Positions 14,155 to 17,686 of a stretch of 17,686 nucleotides of DNA are shown piece after piece; position 1 is the first letter of the stretch; the number at the start of each line of letters is the position of its first letter. The DNA is from an uncultured Butyricicoccus sp. Its GTDB lineage: Bacteria; Bacillota; Clostridia; Oscillospirales; Butyricicoccaceae. The DNA lies in the NCBI GenBank assembly GCA_900547195.1, contig URFQ01000054.1, positions 1-17,686 on the forward strand. Reading direction: 5' to 3'. Both the position numbers and the translations under genes were made by a program. The notes below the pieces were generated by a model. The model saw nothing but the letters and a program-made list of their open reading frames with translations, ran no database searches and was not told the origin of the DNA.

Positions 14155-14337
14155 GTATCACGTCATGACGGAAACCGTTTGAAAGGGCCAGGGCCGGCAA
14201 CACGCCGGCCGGCTGGGGCAGCGCTGCGAAAGGGAAGCGGCGACGGCGTTTTGACGGCGGAGATATTACCCGATGGGTGCGGGACAGATTGCATATCAAT
14301 GCAAGAAGGACGTGCCTGTCAAAGGAGATTTTATAAA
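14155..14337 (+). other. Long structured 5' leader of the GH13 gene
   Basis: This leader contains a perfect palindrome CGTCATGACG (14161-14170), a strong stem CCAG-GGCCGGC / GCCGGCC-(GG)-CTGG (14188-14216), a direct repeat GACGGCG-TTTT-GACGGCG (14242-14259), and a stem GACAG / CTGTC (14283-14287 with 14316-14320) enclosing the perfect hairpin TTGCAT-ATCA-ATGCAA (14289-14304). The last stem ends exactly where the AAAGGAG ribosome site begins (14321). This suggests structure-dependent translation control. It matches no riboswitch class I can recognise. Confidence 0.4.
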
Positions 14338-16227
14338 ATGAACAACTTCACAAGCGTTTACTGTTCCCGGTCTGAGGCATGCAAAAGCCCGTATGGCGCC
14401 GTGCCGAGCGGGGAGATGGTAAAATTCTGCATTTATCCGCGGCGGTCAGCCGGGGTGCTGTCGGCTGAACTGTTGCTCTGCGCGGACGGGGAGGGATTTG
14501 AGGCCATCCCAATGCACTGGAGCGGTTATGCGGGAGCGCGCGACTGTTATACCGTCACCTGCGCCGCAGGCGCGCCAGGGCTGTACTGGTATCTGTTTAA
14601 GATGGTGACGACGGAAGGCGAGAATTTTGTCTGCCGCAGTACAGGCGGTGTGGGCGATGTGCTGACGCAGCCGGGCGAGCGGTTCCAGATGACGGTATTC
14701 GACGGCGGCTATCAGGTTGCATCGTGGTTCGGTGAGGGCATTACGTACAATATTTTTCCGGATCGGTTCCGCCGCACCGGCATCCCAGCCGAGACCGGTT
14801 ATCGTTCCGAGCGCCATGTACATGAGGACTGGTCGGACACGCCGGTGTACCTGCCGGACGCACGCGGCGAAATCTGGAACAATGATTTTTTTGGCGGCAG
14901 CCTGCGAGGGGTCATTGAAAAGCTCGATTATCTGGAAAGCCTGCATGTACAGACGATTTACTTTAACCCGATGTTCGAGGCCTTTTCCAACCATCGCTAT
15001 GACACCGGGGACTACAAAACCATTGACCCCATGATGGGCACTGAAGACGATTTCCGGGAGCTGTGCGGCAAGGCGAAGGCGCGCGGCATGCGCGTCATCC
15101 TCGACGGGGTGTTCAGTCACACCGGCTATGACAGCAAATATTTCAATGCCCGTGGCCATTACGACAGCGTGGGCGCTTATCAGTCCAAAGAATCGCCGTA
15201 TTATGACTGGTACGATTTTTCTAAGTGGCCGAATGAATACTCGTCGTGGTGGGGCATTTACACGCTACCGCAGGTCAAAGAGGTTCATCCGAAATACCTC
15301 GATTATATCATCGAGGGAGAGGATAGCGTCATCCGCCACTGGCTGAACGCGGGCGCGTCCGGCTGGCGGCTGGACGTGGCCGACGAATTGCCGGATGAAT
15401 TTATCGCAAAGCTCAATCGGGCGGCGCGTGAGACCAAGCCGGACGCCCTGGTGGTCGGCGAGGTTTGGGAGGATGCGTCGAACAAAATCAGTTACGATGT
15501 GCGCCGCCGGTATTTCCAGGGCGGCGAGTTGGACAGCGTCATGAATTACCCGCTGCGGGATGGGATTATGGCGTTCCTGTCCGGGTCCCCCGCGGAGGAT
15601 TTTGCCGAGAAGATGGAGTCCCTGCGCGAGAACTATCCGCGCGCGGTGTTCTACAACCTAATGAACATCATTGGCACACACGACACCCCGCGCGCACTGA
15701 CCGCGTTGGGCGCCGACCCGGGCGACTGGGGCGAAAGCCGGGAATTTCGCGCTGGCAAGCGGCTGGAGGGGGAAAGGCTCGAACAGGCCAAACGTCTGCT
15801 GAAAATTGCGGCTGTGATCCAGTTCACGATGCCCGGCTCCCCGACCATCTACTACGGCGACGAGGCTGGGCAGCAAGGCTATGAGGATCCGTTTAACCGG
15901 CGCACCTATCCGTGGGGAAGCGAGGATGAAGCGCTGCTGACGTTTTATCGCAGTTTGTGCGCAGTGCGCGCCGGAAACCCGGCGCTGGCCAATGGCTCGC
16001 TGGAGTTTTTGGAAGCCCATGGCGGAGTGCTGCTTTATTTGCGCGAGGACGCGGACGAACGGGTGCTGGTTGCAGTCAACCGCACAAATGAGACGCTAAA
16101 TTATGAGATTGCCGGCACAGAGCAGCTGGAGAGCCTGCTGGATGGGGCGGTGTATGAAGGCAGCGAGGGCAGCACGGTGATTGAGCTTGCGCCCGAAAGC
16201 GCGGCACTGTACCGGTTTGGGAATTGA
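14338..16227 (+). CDS. GH13 alpha-glucan hydrolase (neopullulanase / maltogenic amylase / pullulanase-like)
   Basis: A cytoplasmic alpha-amylase-family enzyme of 629 residues with no signal peptide. An N-terminal beta-rich domain (about 1-125) resembles the CBM34-type extension of cyclomaltodextrinases and neopullulanases. The barrel follows, with YNIFPDRF, SNHRYDTGDY, LDGVFSH (255-261), GWRLDVADE with nucleophile Asp346, GEVW with acid/base Glu375, and GTHDTPR with Asp449. All catalytic residues are present. It probably trims maltodextrins and branched limit dextrins left by GlgP. No glgX-type debranching enzyme is in the window, so it may fill that role (inference). The ATG at 14338 is chosen because AAAGGAG (14321-14327) precedes it; the frame is open upstream through the terminator. 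Substrate specificity cannot be fixed from sequence. Confidence 0.88.
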   Translation: MNNFTSVYCSRSEACKSPYGAVPSGEMVKFCIYPRRSAGVLSAELLLCADGEGFEAIPMHWSGYAGARDCYTVTCAAGAPGLYWYLFKMVTTEGENFVCRSTGGVGDVLTQPGERFQMTVFDGGYQVASWFGEGITYNIFPDRFRRTGIPAETGYRSERHVHEDWSDTPVYLPDARGEIWNNDFFGGSLRGVIEKLDYLESLHVQTIYFNPMFEAFSNHRYDTGDYKTIDPMMGTEDDFRELCGKAKARGMRVILDGVFSHTGYDSKYFNARGHYDSVGAYQSKESPYYDWYDFSKWPNEYSSWWGIYTLPQVKEVHPKYLDYIIEGEDSVIRHWLNAGASGWRLDVADELPDEFIAKLNRAARETKPDALVVGEVWEDASNKISYDVRRRYFQGGELDSVMNYPLRDGIMAFLSGSPAEDFAEKMESLRENYPRAVFYNLMNIIGTHDTPRALTALGADPGDWGESREFRAGKRLEGERLEQAKRLLKIAAVIQFTMPGSPTIYYGDEAGQQGYEDPFNRRTYPWGSEDEALLTFYRSLCAVRAGNPALANGSLEFLEAHGGVLLYLREDADERVLVAVNRTNETLNYEIAGTEQLESLLDGAVYEGSEGSTVIELAPESAALYRFGN

Positions 16228-16242
16228 CGAAAGGATATTGCA

Positions 16243-16785
16243 ATGGATTTCACCGAAAAAACCCTGCATCAGGAATATAAATTCCGCGGCAAAATCATGA
16301 GCGCGCGTGTGGACGATATTGAGCTGCCGAACGGCAAGCACGCGTATCGTGAAGTATGCGAGCATGTCGGCGGCGTGGGTGTGCTGCCGATTGACGAAAA
16401 CGGCAACGTTGTGCTGGTACGTCAGTACCGGTACCCGTATGGCGAGGTCATCTATGAGATCCCGGCCGGCAAGATGGATCACGGTCCGGAAAACGCGGAG
16501 TTGTGCGGCCGTCGCGAACTAAAAGAAGAGACCGGCTTTACCGCCGGGCGCATGATCCCGCTGGGCGCGATTTACCCGTCGCCCGGGTTCCTGACCGAAG
16601 TCGTCCACCTGTACGCGGCGCTTGGGCTCACGCCGGGCGAATGCGCGCCGGATGAGGATGAATTCGTTGAGCATGTGACCGTCCCGTTTGCCGAACTCGA
16701 ACGGATGATTGCAGCCGACGAAATCCGTGACGGCAAGACCGTTGTGGCCGCTTACCGCGCGCGGCTCAAGGGGCTGGCCAAATAA
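16243..16785 (+). CDS. Nudix hydrolase, ADP-ribose/ADP-sugar pyrophosphatase type
   Basis: A 180-residue protein of the NudF/ADP-ribose pyrophosphatase type, expected to split ADP-ribose or related ADP-sugars to AMP and a sugar phosphate. It has the family lead-in VRQYRYPYGEVIYEIPAGK and the Nudix box at residues 76-99, ending RRELKEETGF, with the metal-binding REL-x-EE-x-G core intact (91-98). The box has one residue more than the GX5EX7REUXEEXGU consensus between its first Gly and the Arg. It starts 15 bases after the GH13 gene with an AAAGGA site, so the two are probably co-transcribed. E. coli NudF (AspP) can hydrolyse ADP-glucose, so a link to glycogen turnover is possible but unproven. 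Confidence 0.9.
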   Translation: MDFTEKTLHQEYKFRGKIMSARVDDIELPNGKHAYREVCEHVGGVGVLPIDENGNVVLVRQYRYPYGEVIYEIPAGKMDHGPENAELCGRRELKEETGFTAGRMIPLGAIYPSPGFLTEVVHLYAALGLTPGECAPDEDEFVEHVTVPFAELERMIAADEIRDGKTVVAAYRARLKGLAK

Positions 16786-16816
16786 CAAACCCGATGCCAT
16801 GAGGGGAGGGGACAAC

Positions 16817-17530
16817 ATGAAGAAAACGATTCTCGTGGTCGAAGATGAAAAGGCAATCGCCGATATCCTGATTTTTAATCTACAGCGTGAGGGCTATAAA
16901 ACGCTTGAGGCGAACGATGGCCCGGAGGGGCTGCGGCAGGCGCTGGAGGAGGCGCCGGATCTTGTGCTGCTGGATGTGATGCTGCCCGGCATGGATGGTT
17001 TTGAAGTGTGCAAACGGGTGCGGCAGACCTCACAGGTGCCGATCCTGATGCTGACCGCGCGCGAGGAGGAGTCCGACAAGGTGGCGGGGCTGGAGCTTGG
17101 CGCGGACGACTATATTACCAAGCCCTTTTCCATGCGGGAGCTGATGGCGCGCGTCAAAGCCAACATCCGCCGCACCTCGGTGCAGCAGGCGGCCGAGAAT
17201 GCGCCCGACCCCCCAGCCGTGTCCGGCAAGCTGATCATTTCCGCGGACCGCGGCGCGGTTTACAAAGACGGCAAGCCGCTTGACCTGTCGGTGCGTGAGT
17301 TTGACATCCTGACCTTCCTCGCAGCCGAGCCGGGCAAGGTGTTTTCCCGCGAGCAGCTGATGGAAAACGTCTGGGGCTATGAGTACTACGGCGACCTGCG
17401 CGCGGTGGACGTCGCGATCCGCCGCCTGCGCGAAAAGCTGGAAGACCGGCCCGCGCAGCCGCGGTATATTATTACCAAGCGGGGCTTTGGGTACTATTTT
17501 TCGGACAGCGAGACGGTCGAAGGCATCTGA
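16817..17530 (+). CDS. walR: WalR-like OmpR/PhoB-family response regulator
   Basis: A 237-residue two-component regulator. The receiver domain (1-115) has the acidic pair Glu9-Asp10, phospho-acceptor Asp53 (LLDVMLPGMDG), Thr80 and Lys102 (TKPFSMREL). A linker leads to a winged-helix DNA-binding domain (about 137-232) with VWGYEYYGDLRAVDV and RRLREKLED. Runs such as ADILIFNLQREGY, DKVAGLELGADDY and RELMARVKANIRR closely resemble WalR (YycF), which controls cell-wall metabolism in Firmicutes. The start at 16817 follows a GAGGGGAGGGG stretch. It comes 31 bases after the Nudix gene with no terminator and is followed by its kinase gene. Orthology is likely but not proven; another PhoB-like regulator remains possible. 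Confidence 0.8.
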   Translation: MKKTILVVEDEKAIADILIFNLQREGYKTLEANDGPEGLRQALEEAPDLVLLDVMLPGMDGFEVCKRVRQTSQVPILMLTAREEESDKVAGLELGADDYITKPFSMRELMARVKANIRRTSVQQAAENAPDPPAVSGKLIISADRGAVYKDGKPLDLSVREFDILTFLAAEPGKVFSREQLMENVWGYEYYGDLRAVDVAIRRLREKLEDRPAQPRYIITKRGFGYYFSDSETVEGI

Positions 17531-17563
17531 GCGTCCGCATCAAACAGACAAAGGGGAACCGTT

Positions 17564-17686
17564 ATGTTTCGCAGCCTGCATATGAAGCTTGTCCTGATCC
17601 TGATTCTGCTCATCGTGTCGGTCATGGCCGTGATGGGCACTTTCCTGATCAACAGCGTGGGCAACTACTATCTGAAAGATTTTTAT
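17564..17686 (+). CDS. walK: Sensor histidine kinase (WalK-like), 5' end only
   Basis: The ATG at 17564 opens a frame that runs off the window after 41 codons. The visible part starts MFRSLHMK, followed by a hydrophobic segment of about 22 residues (LVLILILLIVSVMAVMGTFL) and then INSVGNYYLKDFY. This is the cytoplasmic tip, first membrane helix and start of the extracellular sensor seen in WalK-type kinases of Clostridia. AAGGGG (17551-17556) lies 7 bases before the start, and the gene begins 33 bases after the regulator. The kinase domains are outside the window, so the call rests on the N-terminus and gene order. Confidence 0.75.
   Translation, partial: MFRSLHMKLVLILILLIVSVMAVMGTFLINSVGNYYLKDFY

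Noticed and set aside
14153..14182. A 9-codon ORF at the start of the GH13 leader
   Set aside because: It sits at the predicted transcription start without a ribosome site, and its codons show no attenuation-like bias.
14188..14260. A cobalamin riboswitch suggested by GCCGGC-rich stems
   Set aside because: The conserved B12-box sequence is absent and the downstream gene has no link to cobalamin.
14008..14337. A 110-residue N-terminal extension of the GH13 protein
   Set aside because: It would run through the end of glgP and the terminator; a clear ribosome site and ATG at 14338 give a normal family start.
16709..16816. A 36-residue N-terminal extension of the response regulator
   Set aside because: It overlaps the Nudix gene; the receiver fold begins at MKKTILVVEDE with a strong ribosome site.

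Overview
The window looks like a stretch of chromosome from a moderately GC-rich Clostridia-type Firmicute, probably a gut Oscillospirales or Ruminococcaceae relative; the genus cannot be read from the sequence. The evidence is a glgB-glgC-glgD-glgA-glgP cluster (the GlgC/GlgD pair is characteristic of Firmicutes), a ThiI without a rhodanese domain next to its own cysteine desulfurase, a WalR-like regulator, strong GGAGG-type ribosome sites, and codons rich in G or C at the third position. No IS element, phage gene, CRISPR array, tRNA or rRNA is visible.

Layout. (1) 1-1362: purA on the minus strand, ending in two hairpins at the window edge. (2) 1363-1556: a divergent promoter region with good sigma-A-type sites for purA and for the genes to the right. 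(3) 1557-5156: a tight plus-strand operon of cysteine desulfurase (NifZ type), thiI and cinA, covering sulfur transfer for tRNA 4-thiouridine plus a pyridine-nucleotide salvage/repair protein. (4) 5157-5525: an AT-rich intergenic stretch with several hairpins, a repeated 12-mer, a strong terminator and the likely glg promoter, whose -35 lies inside the terminator stem. (5) 5526-14060: the glycogen operon glgBCDAP. GlgC and GlgD make ADP-glucose, GlgA polymerises it, GlgB branches it and GlgP degrades it. (6) 14061-16785: a terminator, a new extended -10 promoter and a long structured leader, then a cytoplasmic GH13 glucan hydrolase and a Nudix hydrolase. (7) 16817-17686: a WalR-like response regulator and the first 41 codons of its histidine kinase, with no terminator separating them from the Nudix gene.

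Most of the window is well-known core metabolism, and I do not see a complete new system. The places worth a second look are small. They are a histone-H1-like Lys/Ala-rich tail on GlgB; a possible 23-codon upstream ORF whose stop overlaps an internal GlgB start as ATGA; the AT-rich region before glgB; the structured leader before the GH13 gene; and the continuous GH13-Nudix-WalRK arrangement. Promoters, hairpins and operators were found by eye and are hypotheses; the enzyme calls rest on visible catalytic motifs.
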